From Kudoa neothunni (taxonomy: Eukaryota; Cnidaria), in the NCBI GenBank assembly GCA_964304625.1, contig OZ199839.1, forward strand, positions 1,426,001-1,490,000: a stretch of 64,000 nt of DNA, given 5' to 3'. The notes under the pieces are model-generated. The model did no database searches. It saw nothing but the letters and a program-made list of their open reading frames with translations, and had not been told where the DNA came from. The position numbers were made by a program, and so were the translations under genes. Positions 37,425-50,157 of this stretch are shown piece after piece (position 1 is the stretch's first letter; every line of letters starts with the position of its first letter).

Positions 37425-39189
37425 TACAGTCAGTGACAGATTTTAAGCATTCTCCTTAGGACCACAAAAAGAGTGTGAAATTGGTAACGTCTAGTTTTCC
37501 ACACGTATTTACGCGTGCATATATTAATGATAATCCACGTAGCTATTTAATATAATTGAATTGCATACATTTAGGAAATAGATAATTTCTTTCACGTAGA
37601 AATAAAACAATTAGTTATTTTGGTTACAACAAATTCTTCTAAATACAATGGGTGACGACTCTTGTGCACCTGCCATGATTTAATGACTTACACAATACTG
37701 TTACTAATTAAAATGAATCGAATAAAAGCATAACAATTATAAAAAATTACTAAAACCTTAGTTTTTGTTTTAAATCGCTGTATATAAGAATTAGCTCAAA
37801 TTTACGACTCGTGGGCACTAAGCTTAAGAATACAGTTGCCTAAATGATGGATGGGGGCCGTGGGCACTTGAAGAAAACCAAGAAGCTTCGTTATTTGAAA
37901 GATAAAATGGATATAATGCCATATTATGAAAGAATATCGAATGGAATAAATAGAAAAACTAAAATTCTCAATTATTTCAACTTAAAATATCTATCCTCTT
38001 TAAATAGAATTTTGGGGTAGTAAAGAATCCATTATGAAGTCTCATAATGAAATGAAAGTTACAAATAATCCCAAAACATTTAAAAGATATACTATTTCTA
38101 TTAATGATGCTCTAATTTATTTGAACGAAATTATCAAATGTTTTCGTCTACGATCATAGATCTCGAAACAACGATTTACAATTCAAGGAAGGCAGAGCTT
38201 TATCAGTAAAATATTAATACTTTTTCAAAGCAAAATCCAACTAATAAGTATGATAAAAACTTTTAGTTATATTTTATTGAGTATGTTTATTAATTTTATG
38301 AAATTTATGCATATCAATATATATATTAAATTTATCTTGATTACAAACTCTTACTCCCACTTCTCTTGAGTACAGAAAATAATTTATTTGTCACGCAACA
38401 CTTCCTTAAGATATAATGATTCATTAAGAATGTTTTTGGCAGGTTTTTATTTAAAATCGTCCAAACCTCATGATTGAAATAAAAAATAATTTGGATTATA
38501 ATTAAATTGGATGTATGATTTTCATTTATTTTTTTAAATTCTTGTTGACCGAAATCATTAGTATATCACCACGTTGTCTAAATGGTTTGTTTCTACAAAT
38601 TAAAATCAAGGATCGACTAGATTAATTATATTTAATCTTAACATGATTTCTATAAGAAAATTTGTTTTTATTAATATACTTTTGAATATAAATGCATACA
38701 TAGTGATAAATAAGAGAGACTAAATTGCAAGAGTCCATATTAATATTTTGCTTTGTCCCCATGCGTCATGACGGCTCGAGGGAACTTAACGGATCGTGAA
38801 CACCTACTGTAGTTCGAAATAAAGCTATCACCAACGCGATCCTAAGCGATCGATCCTTTTTTGTCAAACTTGAATAATTTTTTAAACTCATTTTAATAAA
38901 TTCTTAAATGATAATAATAATCGGTTTGCGTTCAATCATTTAAACAATTTTATTTTTGTTATTTAAGGTGCCATAGTGGTCATAGGGGTTGGATATGAAG
39001 GATATTTTTCGTGCTTTATTGTAACAGATTTGAGGAGATATTGTGGACATATTTTATTATTTAGATTCAAATTCTTTAATAAAAACATTCAAAAAATATA
39101 TATTTGTTAGCACGTTGGATAATTCAAATTGTATTGCTTTTTAAAAAGTGTGTAAAATTGGACGTATGTAAAAACGCTCACTGACTGTA
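37425..39189. mobile_element. TA-flanked element with TACAGTCAGTGA ends
   Basis: Both ends read TACAGTCAGTGA inward (37425 plus strand; 39189 minus strand) and then diverge, with TA at the outer edge. A GTGTGAAATTGG block near 37469 resembles GTGTGTAAAATTGG near 39148. No ORF was recognised in the 1.76 kb between them. Twelve identical bases plus TA suggest a Tc1/mariner-superfamily element, but two unrelated termini are possible. Confidence 0.5.
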
Positions 39190-39586
39190 TTATTTTTTAT
39201 CGCATTGTGAATCTTCTGCAGCAGTTATGAATGTGCCCTCAGTCATATCATCCGGTAACCCTCCAAATAATAATCCTGTGTCAGGTATATGCCTCAAATT
39301 TGTATACACATATTTTAAGCGCATGCCTAGGCACATTTAAATAGGAAGTTATGCTCAATATTACTTTTGTTCCATGTTAATAGGAGAATTAAACATTGAT
39401 TAGCAATTTTTGAAATTATTAAGATAAAAGTGTAGTTGGCAATTATTATTTTTTTCGTAGGACTAATGCTGACTAAATAAATTCATTAAATTTCTGTCAT
39501 ATTATAAATAATGAATCAATTTATTCTCATTCAAATATATTGAAAAATTTAAGCGTTATCAATTAGCGAGGATGCGCATTGATTAA

Positions 39587-39660
39587 CCTTCCAAGTAATA
39601 TGGAGTAGATTTCTACCCCATTTTTCCTTGGAAGGTGCAAATTTTCATTGATTCAGAGGG
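39587..39660. repeat. Short TTAA-flanked foldback
   Basis: Between two TTAA sites (39583-39586 and 39661-39664) the left 50 bases form a strong hairpin: CCTTCCAAG pairs with CTTGGAAGG and ATGGAGTAGA pairs with TCTACCCCAT. The right edge reads AGAGGG before TTAA, like the ends of the TTAA MITEs. It may be a miniature piggyBac-type remnant. Confidence 0.45.
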
Positions 39661-39664
39661 TTAA

Positions 39665-41466
39665 TAATCCGGTGGAAAGAGTAGTTTACGAAGAATGACT
39701 TAACTATTACACAATAGAAAATTAAATGACACAAATTTAAAAGATTAATAGAAATATTTTAATCAAAATCCCACATGTGCCCGATAATTTATCCGCAAAA
39801 ATCAATATATATTATTTGCTTAATCATTTTTAGTGGGAATTTAATATTTTTATGTACATTTAATTTTTATACGAAGTTATAGTTCATTAAATTTGATTTT
39901 CTGGCTAAAAATGAGATTTTGGGATCCAGAAAGAGTTAAATATTTGTGTCAATATATCAATATATCTTACAATGTGTTCAGTTAATACAACGACAGCTAT
40001 TCATTAAGGTGATAAAGTACGTTATCGCTTATAACAGCTACAGAAGACTTCAAATTCCATATAAATCTTTCAAGAATATCGTCCACAATACTAACGTTGA
40101 TTTGATGAACAATTATCCCCTTCAAATGGCCTATATTTGCTTGTATGGTTTGAACTCTAATTTTACGTGTTTAGATTGAGTATTTTACACTATACATTGA
40201 GAAAAAATCATTTGTTAGATGCCCACGTGTATGTGACCTTGAGTGCTTCACATTTTACAGAGAAATTGCAAACCGTATAAATAAAATAAAGTTTATTCAA
40301 AATGTTAATTTGAGGTGTTTTTCAAGATACAACAACATCGATAATATAACCTCAATAAAGACATGATTCTTTGGTTATAGCAACTAATGAAATCCTTTAT
40401 AGAATCTTTCCCATTTATAATTCAATCTATAGCAGGACTTCTTACAGGAGGGGCTAAAGTTCAATATGTATCGATACTCAATACATGCCAGTCTTTCATA
40501 AATAATCTGACACTTTTCATTATGTTAATTATGATGTAAAAATTGACGTTATTTTTCGCAGTTTCTAACTCATGCATTGTGGAGCGTAATCATTAAAATA
40601 TTTGGACCAAAATTATCTTGCAGACTCACACCTCCAAGGAATGTTTAACAAAAGTAAAAAACTAGATTCCGATTACAGAAAACTAAAGCGTATTAACTCT
40701 CCGATTATTGAAAAAACCGCGCGCGCTTGAGGGGCTTCCCTACATCATGGCGTCCAAAGCTTTGGTTTTTTCTTTTTTACACGAAATGAAGGTTGTATTG
40801 AATGTTCAGGTTACTTTATGAATAAAAATTAAATTAAAAGTAATACGAAATATTCATGATTTGAATATTATGTCAAATTAAAAGAGTATTATACTTCGAA
40901 TGGACCTCATATTTGGGGAGGTTGCCTCGGTATTGCATTTTTACGCATTACTTATTGTCTTTTGATTGTATTCGGCAAGTTATCAATTGTAACCATTATG
41001 ACACATTTTTACAAAACTGAAAGAATTTTCTCTCTGCTAAATATCAGAGATGAAACAAATCAACTCACGGAAGGCGGAAGCATTAAGATGCTTAAAGCTT
41101 ACAAAACTGTTAATTAGGTGAAATAATGATACACGCATGACGACAACTCACAAACATTTATTATAATTTATAAATGATCGACGGGATAATGAGCCCAAAA
41201 TATTTTATGTGCTTAAAATATTAGGAAAAATCTTGGAAACAAGAGTTAAATATTTTATTCTTCAGGCATGATATTTTTTAATTTTAAAGTATTTTTCTCA
41301 ATTTTGGGGGTTATAGTGTCCAACTTTGTTTTTTTAAATCTCATTTAAATCCTTGGTTGATAATAGCTTGGTGGGGGTATTAAAATTGAAAAAATAAAAG
41401 AGTATATAAGGAACGTATAGGAAGGAATAGGCAAAAAAATTTTTGGTTTTGTCTAATTTGAAGCAC
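39665..41466. other. AT-rich DNA, no gene seen
   Basis: No supported gene. A short GC-rich patch (CCGCGCGCGCTTGAGGGGCTT at about 40717) is unexplained. The ORF at 39946-40179 lacks motifs. Confidence 0.5.
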
Positions 41467-43089
41467 TCATTCCACTTTTTCAAGTTTGGTTTCGGCAGCA
41501 TTTTCGTCATTGTATCTAAGTGAATGGATAGAGCAGGGATGGAAGTACGAAAAGCTTACGTGAGGATATCGTTATCGGAGTCTCCAAAGAGCACCTGGGC
41601 TACAGCAGTGCCGAGAAACACCCCAGGCACCAAGTACAACAATGCAGGTTGACCGGATTTGAAAACGTAAACAATGATGTTAGTAACCAACAAACCAATT
41701 CCATAGAAAATTAGACCGCAAATAAAAAACAAAGGTTTTCTTTGAGGGAACACACTAGAATTGGCACAGTCAACATAAAAAATATGAGGATAGAGTTGAC
41801 TAATTACTTTTTGTCATAGCGCAATAGCAAAGCGAGATAAAGCCCGGGTATCACGACATCCCCTAAACCCAACAATGAGAGTGACTTGGAGTATACCCCA
41901 TTGGTAATAAAATCATTGGGAAACAACACTAGAATTCGAAAATTATTAGAGATATTGTTGGGAGGGAGAATCTACATTTGACAGGCGCGTCCATCTTCGT
42001 TGCCACTGCAACCATTACATTTGTGCCATAAACCTAAAATAAATCCGAAAATTAAAGTTAATTAAAATCGGACCAAATTATCCGACAAAAATTTAAGTAA
42101 ATCTACCCAAAAAATATCGTAAAACAATAAACTGGAAAGCATAATGATAGCATGATACAATCTATAAAAATACGTTAGTTAAGTAATCTCATTACACCTA
42201 TCCTATCCACTTTTGTATATGAACATATGAGATGGCATAGATAGCAATTAGCATCCCGATAACATTGCTCAGCATCCAATTCTGTTATGGAAACGAGAAA
42301 AATAAATAACAAACAACTAAACAAAAGATTCTTACCTTATCGGATAAAATGTACCAAGCACAAATTCCTCCGCACATGGGAATGGATAATAGAGTCGCAT
42401 AATTGAATTGGACGTTTATTTCTGTTGAGACCATGAGTTAGAATTATAAAATGACGATCAAATAATAATAATTACTCATTAGATGGTTAGATGTTTTTGC
42501 TTTACTAAGTTGTATTACCAAAGAAAACACTTCGAGTGGAATATTAACAACAGAAAGAAGCATATCTCTTAAAAGCACATTTAACCGCATCCAAAAAATC
42601 GATTTAATACTCTACAATCACATAACTGCTACACATTGTATAAATAATGATATAATAGGTCAATGCGGTGATGATATAATGAATGGGGATGAATTTGGAT
42701 AAAACAAAAATTCCAAAAAGGAATCCACTAGCTACAAACGGAGCACTTTTGGCAGAATCTTTTGATATTACGTCGATCTGATAGGATGGATCCTAAATTA
42801 TAAAATTATGTGTGTTATTCCACCTGGTGAGATGCTGTAGTTGGATAATAACTACATATTTGGATCTGTTTTTCACCATCAATGATCCAATACTTCCAAC
42901 AATCAAACAAATATAAGTGAGAATAGCCAATCCAGATGATGTAACCACTCGATCCATATACGTGGCATTGTAATTTCTGGTAGTATTCAGAGGGGCGGTG
43001 TTGTTGCCTGTAGTCGTTTCCAATTTGAAAAATGTTTCACGGAAAATCTCTTTCAACTTATTTGTTACTGCGACGTAGGCTGCATCCAT
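41467..43089 (-). CDS. HM13: Signal peptide peptidase (SPP/HM13)
   Basis: An ER intramembrane aspartyl protease that cleaves signal-peptide remnants. I read ten exons: 43089-42856, 42792-42635, 42609-42506, 42421-42336, 42281-42211, 42161-42107, 42033-41976, 41928-41808, 41754-41560 and 41515-41467, summing to 1131 nt (376 aa; human 377). The catalytic motifs are intact: FYDIFWVYGTNVMV (YD at 232-233), LGLGDVVIPGLYLALLLRYD (GLGD at 276-279) and QPALLYLVP (PAL at 332-334). An N-glycosylation-rich luminal N-terminus (NNTAPLNTTRNYNAT) precedes the first membrane helix. The start is the ATG reading MDAAYVAV; a longer TTG-opened frame upstream is unlikely. The last exon adds a short charged tail ending KLEKVE. 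Introns are 44-84 nt except a candidate of 25 nt between exons 2 and 3. Confidence 0.92.
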
Positions 43090-43850
43090 GTTGGTAAAGG
43101 GAAAAAGATAAACCCAAATTAATACGCCTGCGCGCAGGTATTTATAGGAACGGGGAGTCAGCAGATTTTTATCCCCAAGCAAAACTTATTTCTATTTATT
43201 TGTTTTATTTCATTTTTATATTTTAGATTAATTTAAATAAAGTTAAAATTTAAAAATTAATTTTTCAATGAATTTTCTATCTCATCTTATTTTTTGTGAA
43301 AAGTAGCCACCTTCCATCGAATTATGGTTTGGTAACAATCATTGTTTTTATCAATTAATATTTTAGCAGAATTGTTTACAACCGATTGTTTTAATTAAAA
43401 AATGTTTGTATAGAATATATTCTGAGAAAAACCCTAACCAGTGACATTATTTAATCCTCGCTAATCCAGTTTGGTGATTTTATTGTACATAGCGCGAAAA
43501 ATGGGGAATGGCCTAAGATTCAAATTGGTATATACGAGAAAAAAATGAATAATTTAGGAAATCTTAATAAAATAGAATTAAATAATTTAAATATATCTTG
43601 TGTGAACAAACCAAGGAAAAATAAGCGTAGTCAATCCATGGTTTGGATACCAACAGCCATTGTGACAGCTGTTAATTTTTAGCGACACTCTTTGAATAAT
43701 TTCGTGGGTTTGTTAAGTCAGATTATTGATGATTAGTTATTGTAATAATTATCGAATTTTTTTCAATCCATTGATAAAATTTATTTTTATTATCAGAGTG
43801 TTTTCAATAAATTTTTTAAAAAGACCGATTAAAAAAATCTGGGATTATTT

Positions 43851-44201
43851 TTACTCCAAAGGTCTTCGGAGAATAAATCTGTTGTTCGAAGCTAATTTAT
43901 GATTATTTTTGTTGTGTATGAGCCAAAATACCAATAGGAAAAATGGCAAAAAATTGATAGTTAAGGGATTAGTAAAAATAGGCTGATTTATAGATTTATA
44001 GAGGTGGCTGATATTTAACGCCACAATCGCGTTATGGGAATTGATGTAGACTCGTTTTCCATAACACGAATTGAACGTGTGGTACGTTATTAGAATAATT
44101 CCTTGTATCATTTTGCAGATAATTGGTAGATTTTGGTTATATAATAGAAAAATGAGAGTTATTAGGATCGGTGAGATAAATCGAAAATTATATGCAAACA
44201 T
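43851..44201 (-). CDS. Hypothetical small membrane protein
   Basis: A 116-codon ATG-started minus-strand ORF. It has a hydrophobic N-terminal segment (ISPILITLIFLLYN) that could act as a signal or anchor, and a second near the C-terminus (INFLPFFLLVFWLIH) followed by a basic tail. Two cysteines lie in the middle. It is divergent in no obvious way from an AT-rich chance ORF, and I recognise no family. It lies upstream of the signal peptide peptidase gene on the same strand, about 760 bp away. Confidence 0.25.
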   Translation of the reverse strand: MFAYNFRFISPILITLIFLLYNQNLPIICKMIQGIILITYHTFNSCYGKRVYINSHNAIVALNISHLYKSINQPIFTNPLTINFLPFFLLVFWLIHNKNNHKLASNNRFILRRPLE

Positions 44202-45863
44202 TTTGTTATTTTAAATGGTTAGTCGGAAAAGGATTATTTGAGGGGATGATTCTTGAATCTAAATAGTTTATCTCTATTATGTTTAAATTTATAATTACAC
44301 GCAAAAACCAAAAATGCTGGTATGCGCATGCGCGATCATACATTTAATATTTGCATTAAAATAATAAATATATATATTAATTAATTAAATATGTTTAAAA
44401 AATTATTTTATTCGGTTATAAAATTCATTTGGTTGGCATTGTGCAGTGATACTGACTAAAATTGTGACTTTGTAAATGATGTTTTTCATCCGAAAACCCT
44501 ATGATTTAGACAGTGTCTTTTGGCCCAGAAGATAAATTTTATGATAGTTTCGCCTTTTTGCACCATAAAAAGTAAAATAAGATTGGTTATTTTATGATTA
44601 TTATATTACAACGTTTATAAACATACATTTGATATGGTAGTCTTTCCAGTTGGGAAGTCCTACCGATATAGCTTTTTTATATTATTCAGATTTTATTATC
44701 TTATTTAGCATTGTATTTTTTTATTTTTCGAGTAAATTTACGAGAAATCAATCACTTAGCAATAATATCAACATAATGTCGTAACGTTGTATTTTATGGA
44801 ACTTGTATACAGGATAGCGTTGTTATACATACAAGATGAACAGCCTCGATGGTGGATTGGAAGATAGTAATGTTAACACTAAAAAGAATAATTTCTTTAA
44901 CGTCAATGATACATTTTGTCGCTTTTCAAAGTTGAAGTTGAGAATCTAACAGTTCGAATATATGGATAAAAATAATATTTCCGTATTAAATTGCAAAGTC
45001 ATTGAGAGCACACAAAAACGATATGTTCGAATATTATAATGTCACATGAAATCATATTGATAATATTATTGAATGATTTAAATAATAGAGTAAATACTCT
45101 TTGTGTTGTCAGCAGAACTTGTTATAAGGCGAATTTGTTCAGAAGTATCGTTTTTAAATTAACTTCTAAAATTTTAATAAGTTTCTATAATTATGTCATA
45201 TATATTTTGAAACTTGTTGACGAAAATTATGTTATCTAACATGTAACCAACATTATATAAGCTCAGCGTGTAAGAATATTCTACCATAATTAATATAGTT
45301 TTTTTGAAAATTAAATGAAAATGTATAATCACTTTATTTTACTTAAATAGTTAATATAATTTTTATAAATTTTTAAATATAAATATGTTAAACTACTTTG
45401 CTGCTTGACCAAATGAATTATTTGTATGTTAAGCATCGTGTGAACTAGCTCATTAGTATTACTTTATTGAAAATAAATATTGATAAATTATCGGATTGAT
45501 ATAAATAATATTCTCTTATTTTTAAAAACAGAGTAAAATACATTCGATCACCATTATTTGTAGGTCCGCTTTAAGGGTCTGTGTAACACAACGTTAGGTC
45601 ATCAGAATATATAAATATGAAGTTTAAATTTTTATGGAAAAATTAAACTTAATGAATTATTTGATTCAAAAATGTAACATTTTATCCAAGGATATAACGT
45701 TTCATAAGTTTAAACGTAAAAATCTTGATGTTATCAGTTTCTAAATAAGGTGTTCCTACATATTCTTCAATCAGACATAATTTTTATATATATATTTATC
45801 ATTTAAATGTTATTTATGATGTTAAATCCAATGGTACACCAACTTAAAGTAAATTTATAAAAC
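44202..45863. other. Intergenic, possible small exon at 44.84 kb
   Basis: Mostly AT-rich. A plus-strand ATG at 44836 opens MNSLDGGLEDSNVNTKKNNF for 37 codons, and a frame just downstream reads KVEVENLTVRIYG then VLNCKVIESTQKRYVRIL. These could be pieces of a small multi-exon gene, but I could not join them with consistent splice sites. Confidence 0.3.
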
Positions 45864-46079
45864 ATGCGATGCCAATCTGCCGGGCCAATAGTCACTGCCT
45901 ATGATTTAACCGTTTGTAACATGCATCATAAACTCTACGTAACCCCACGCGTGCCACAGGGGTTTATTCTCAATCTCAACTTTAGAGTAGAAAATAATTG
46001 TGAAAATGGTATCAGCTATGTATTAGATAATGAATACATAGAGTACGACACTTTAGAAAACATTAACCCATTAGTCCAG
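45864..46079 (+). CDS. Unidentified exon-like ORF
   Basis: An ATG-started frame reads MRCQSAGPIVTAYDLTVC and continues through LYVTPRVPQGFILNLNFR to EYDTLENINPLVQ, where a CAG|GTGTAC donor-like site precedes a (TA)n tract. Codon content is less AT-biased than the flanks and the peptide does not look like low-complexity AT translation. I recognise no family and found no following exon. It could be the first exon of an unresolved gene upstream of INTS11. Confidence 0.35.
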
Positions 46080-46088
46080 GTGTACAAG

Positions 46089-46112
<24 letters not shown>
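46089..46112. repeat. (TA)12 microsatellite
   Basis: Twelve perfect TA units, directly after the donor-like site of the unidentified ORF. Confidence 0.95.
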
Positions 46113-46119
<7 letters not shown>

Positions 46120-46179
46120 CGATAACGTCAAATTCATTATATGAAAAGAAATTTCCTAGTCATGAATTACGCATGTAAT

Positions 46180-46607
46180 CGAGTTTAGACCGTAAAATTA
46201 TAGGTTTTTGTTATTCAACAAACGTAAATTAAATGTTTTATTAAAAAATATCGTATAAACACAAAATGTACAAAAGTAAGATTTTATTGTGAACAATTAT
46301 TAAAATCACTTATGTCGACCTTCTGCTTCACTTTTAACAAAAATGATCATTTAAAAGGTAAAAATACTATTATTATACACATAAATATTTATGTATATTA
46401 TAATCACTTTAATTAGTTACACCAAACCCATTATAAATGATAACATTGTAATAAAGCGCATCTTAGTGTTTAATGGGTCGGTAAAATTTTCGACTATCTT
46501 TAAATGAAATTTCACATTGATACTGAATAGGTATCATGCTATTTTTTTATGTCAAATATTAATCAACCAGGGCGATTTTATGCGATTTTTGGCGACTCTT
46601 GTTCATC
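46180..46607. other. Upstream region of INTS11
   Basis: AT-rich and without ORF. No promoter motif can be assigned with confidence. Confidence 0.4.
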
Positions 46608-49100
46608 ATGTACGACATTAGAGTGTTTCCGTTGGGTGGGTTTGTTAATTGCTGTTACATTAATAATTTTATAATTATTAATTAGGTGCAGGAAGAGGTA
46701 GATTTTTTGAGGAATTATATCTATTATATGCTTTTAAGATGTTGGAAGGAGTTGTATTATTGTTCATATTGGCGGGAAAACAATTATGTTGGATTGCGGA
46801 GTGCACATGGGAATGCACGATGAAGTAATTGATTGAATAGTATTCATTAATAATTTTGTTTTTTTGGTGCAGAGGAAGTTTCCGGATTTTCGCTTTCTTT
46901 GTGGAGATGATAATATGGACAATTATATTGACTGTGTATTGGTTACTCATTTTCATCTTGATCATTGTGCTGCATTACCATGTTTGACTGAGAAAATTGG
47001 TTACAATGGTCCCATCTATATGTCTACCCCCACCAAAGCTATTTGCCCAATACTTTTGGTAGAATTTTGTTTTATTCATAGCGAAATATTTATTTTTTAA
47101 ATATAGGATGATTTTAGGAAAGTGTGTGAGGATAAGGTAGCCGAAAATGAAATCTACACTAAAGAGGTATATTTTAATTGTTAGAGTTGATGCTCCTTAA
47201 TACAATACCGACTTCAAAATATTACCTATCAAAATATACAAATGAATAATTTGAATGGGTAGATGATTGATAATTGCATGAATAAAGTGAAGACAATCAA
47301 ACTTCATGAGGTCGTTCAGGTAGATGAGAGCATCTCAATTAAAGCCTACTATGCGGGTCATGTTCTCGGGGCGGTTATGTTTCACATACAAGTGGGAGAT
47401 CAATCGGTTGTTTATACAGTATACAACATGATTAGAATATCACAATGAGTAAATTTATCACCGAATAATAAATAGGGGGACTTTAATATGACTGCTGATT
47501 CTCATCTGGGATCGGCTTGGATTGATCGTTGTAGACCGAATATCCTTATATCTGAATCAACATATGCTACCACTGTTAGAGAGTCTAGAAAGTATGCGAA
47601 AATGTTTGAATCATTAGGAATAAGTTTGATTGCCCTTATAGATGTCGTGAAATCGACTTTTTAAGGAAGGTTCATGAAACAATAGAGAAAGGTGGAAAGG
47701 TAAATAGACTGACTCACTATTCGCCAAATTTATGTGATAATTACTGAATTCGGTTGGTGGTAGGTTTTGATTCCAGTGTTTGCACTTGGAAGAGCGCAGG
47801 AGTTGTGTATCTTATTGGATCAATTTTGGAAACGAACCAACCTTAAAGTTCCAGTGTATGTATCTCCTGGAATGGCAGAACGGTCGATTCAATACTATAA
47901 ATTGTTTGTTTCTTGGACCAATGAACACATCAAAAGCAATTATTACCAACAGAATTCATTTGATTTTAGTTCGGTTGAAATATTTGATAGATCTTACATT
48001 GACAGGTAGATTAGAGTTTATGTGACGAGTTTGGATACACTGTTTTATAATAAACAAATTTATGTTTAGACCGGGTCCAATGGTTGTTTTGGCTTCCCCA
48101 GGTATGCTTCATGCGGGATTATCGTTGCAAATATTCAAAAAATGGGCATCCAATCCTAAAAATACTGTAATTCTTCCAGGGTACTGTGTGGCTAACACAG
48201 TGGGAAGTAAAGTGTTGAATGGAGAGAAAAGAATTGAGCTTACTCCTGGTGGCAATCAAGTGATTGATGTCAATCTACAAGTGATTTGCTTGTTGTTCTT
48301 TAATAGAAATTTTCTTGTATGAACTAATTTTTTAGGTATGTAATATGTCGTTCAGTGCACATGCTGATGCTGTTGGAATTCTACAACTTATTGATTATTG
48401 TCGACCTAAGAATGCAGTCATTTTGGTTCATGGTGATTCCACGGTGATGGACTCCATGCAAGGTCACATCAAGGACCAATTCAATATCGATTGTTATTGT
48501 CCCGCCAATGGAGAAATGTTAACCATTCCTACGGCAATTGATGAGATTGCTGTGAAAGTCCCATCAAAATTGCTCAACCATACAATTAGATCTGGTTGCA
48601 AAAAACTAGAAGGAACCCTTTCATTGGTGGGTGATGAAGTTGTTGTTGGGGGAAATCACACATCTAATGATGCTAACAACTGCTTCACTGTTGCAGTCGC
48701 GGAAACTAAAATCTACATATGTTCGGATAGATTAATAAATTATTTTAAAGACGTGTCCTCTTCGGCACTCACATCCTTGTCACTTTTGGTTGAAAGTCAA
48801 TTCCAAAACACAATCACTCAATTAATCACTCACATAAACACCTATATATACAAGACATTTTGTAGAAATGGATTGTTTCCGATTATCACCTCGAAAAATA
48901 CTCAAATCAAATACGGTTCTATTATTATTGGTGTACATTCGTTGGGCGAAAATGAAGATATCACCAATAGTGATAAATTGGCTGATAAGACTAATTATGA
49001 GGGGAGAGTTAATGACCTAGTAGTGGATGTTACATGGTCTCTATCGGATACTTCGATTGCTTACCACCTTGTTGACTACATTAAGTCAATATCGATGTAA
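46608..49100 (+). CDS. INTS11: Integrator complex subunit 11 (RNA endonuclease)
   Basis: The metallo-beta-lactamase/beta-CASP endonuclease of Integrator, which cleaves snRNA and nascent Pol II transcripts in the nucleus. I read eleven exons: 46608-46635, 46686-46697, 46739-46824, 46873-47058, 47107-47166, 47263-47418, 47476-47591, 47642-47699, 47764-48005, 48070-48280 and 48336-49100, summing to 1920 nt (639 aa; human about 600). Zinc ligands are intact: HFHLDH (68-73), AGHVLGA (His157), GDFNM (Asp178) and the beta-[12 protein letters not shown] (His394). [19 protein letters not shown] and [19 protein letters not shown] follow the INTS11 rather than the CPSF3 pattern, as does KAICPILL. Exon 2 is only 12 nt. 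Introns are 41-96 nt, GT-AG. The long last exon encodes the divergent C-terminal region that pairs with INTS9. Confidence 0.95.
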
Positions 49101-50157
49101 CTATGTGAATGTGGTTAGTATTTTTTGAAATTTAAAACAATTCTTCATCAATGTGTTTAAATATGCGTGTATAATTACTTAAAGAGGCGATGATTTTGGT
49201 TTTACGCTGTTTAGACACGCTAAAATTGCGTGACATCTTTATACACAGAATAGACTTTAAACAATAATGCATTTATATGTATAATTAAAAGCCATATTGT
49301 TGATGTGACGATAATTTTGTTACACAATATGGTTATCTTTCATGTATCAAAAAATTTATGCACGAGAAGAATTTTCAATATATCAAAACCAATATTAGTA
49401 ATAGCGAAATAATTTGTTGATTAATTATTTTTTGGCTCCCTCTCATTTTCGCTTCTTCCCGATAGAGGTACTTTTCTGTATCGAGTTTTAGAGGGGAGAA
49501 TACGGTGGTAAATAGATAAATTTAGGTTAAGATATCTATATTTTTGTTCGAACTATTTATTAAAACAAGACGGTGTACGCGACGCGTTAAACCCATCGAC
49601 CATATTAGTGGTTCACATGCTAGGAAGGTTGAGAACCACAATTATAAACAAATAAGTAAGTGGCTATTGCAAATGATCAAAGTATTCAAGTGAATATAGT
49701 TTTTATTATATTTACCCCCTAGAGAAAGTAGGGGTAACCAACAAATAATTAATTACATCATATTTTAAAAATTATACTTTACAATACATCAACTACAAAT
49801 TACAAATGAGAGTTGTCACAATTAAAAATGGAAAATGCGTAAGCGTAGATGTCATTTAGGATTAAAAATATCCGCTTCAATAGCCACTACCCACTAATAA
49901 CTGAACCAATCGCATTAATAACTAAAAGAACACAAACACGCCATTATATGTTAAAAAGCAAAAATGGAAGTTAAGTATAATTGATTGTGAGCAAATTTTC
50001 GAAAACACAAATAAAAACATCTCAAAACATCCAAATGATTAAACCTGATAAAATAACGAAAAGTCAATACATTCGAGTTGGTAAATAATATGATACTAGG
50101 TCGTAATAGATGACAAGTCAGTAAAAAACGACTTCAATGACGCACGATATATTGGAG
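49101..50157. other. Intergenic between INTS11 and reticulon gene
   Basis: The two genes converge on this 1 kb. It must hold both 3' untranslated regions; I see no other gene or clear element. Confidence 0.5.

Noticed and set aside
46864-49100. Assignment of the beta-CASP gene to CPSF3
   Set aside because: The motifs [37 protein letters not shown] and the spacing follow INTS11, not CPSF3.
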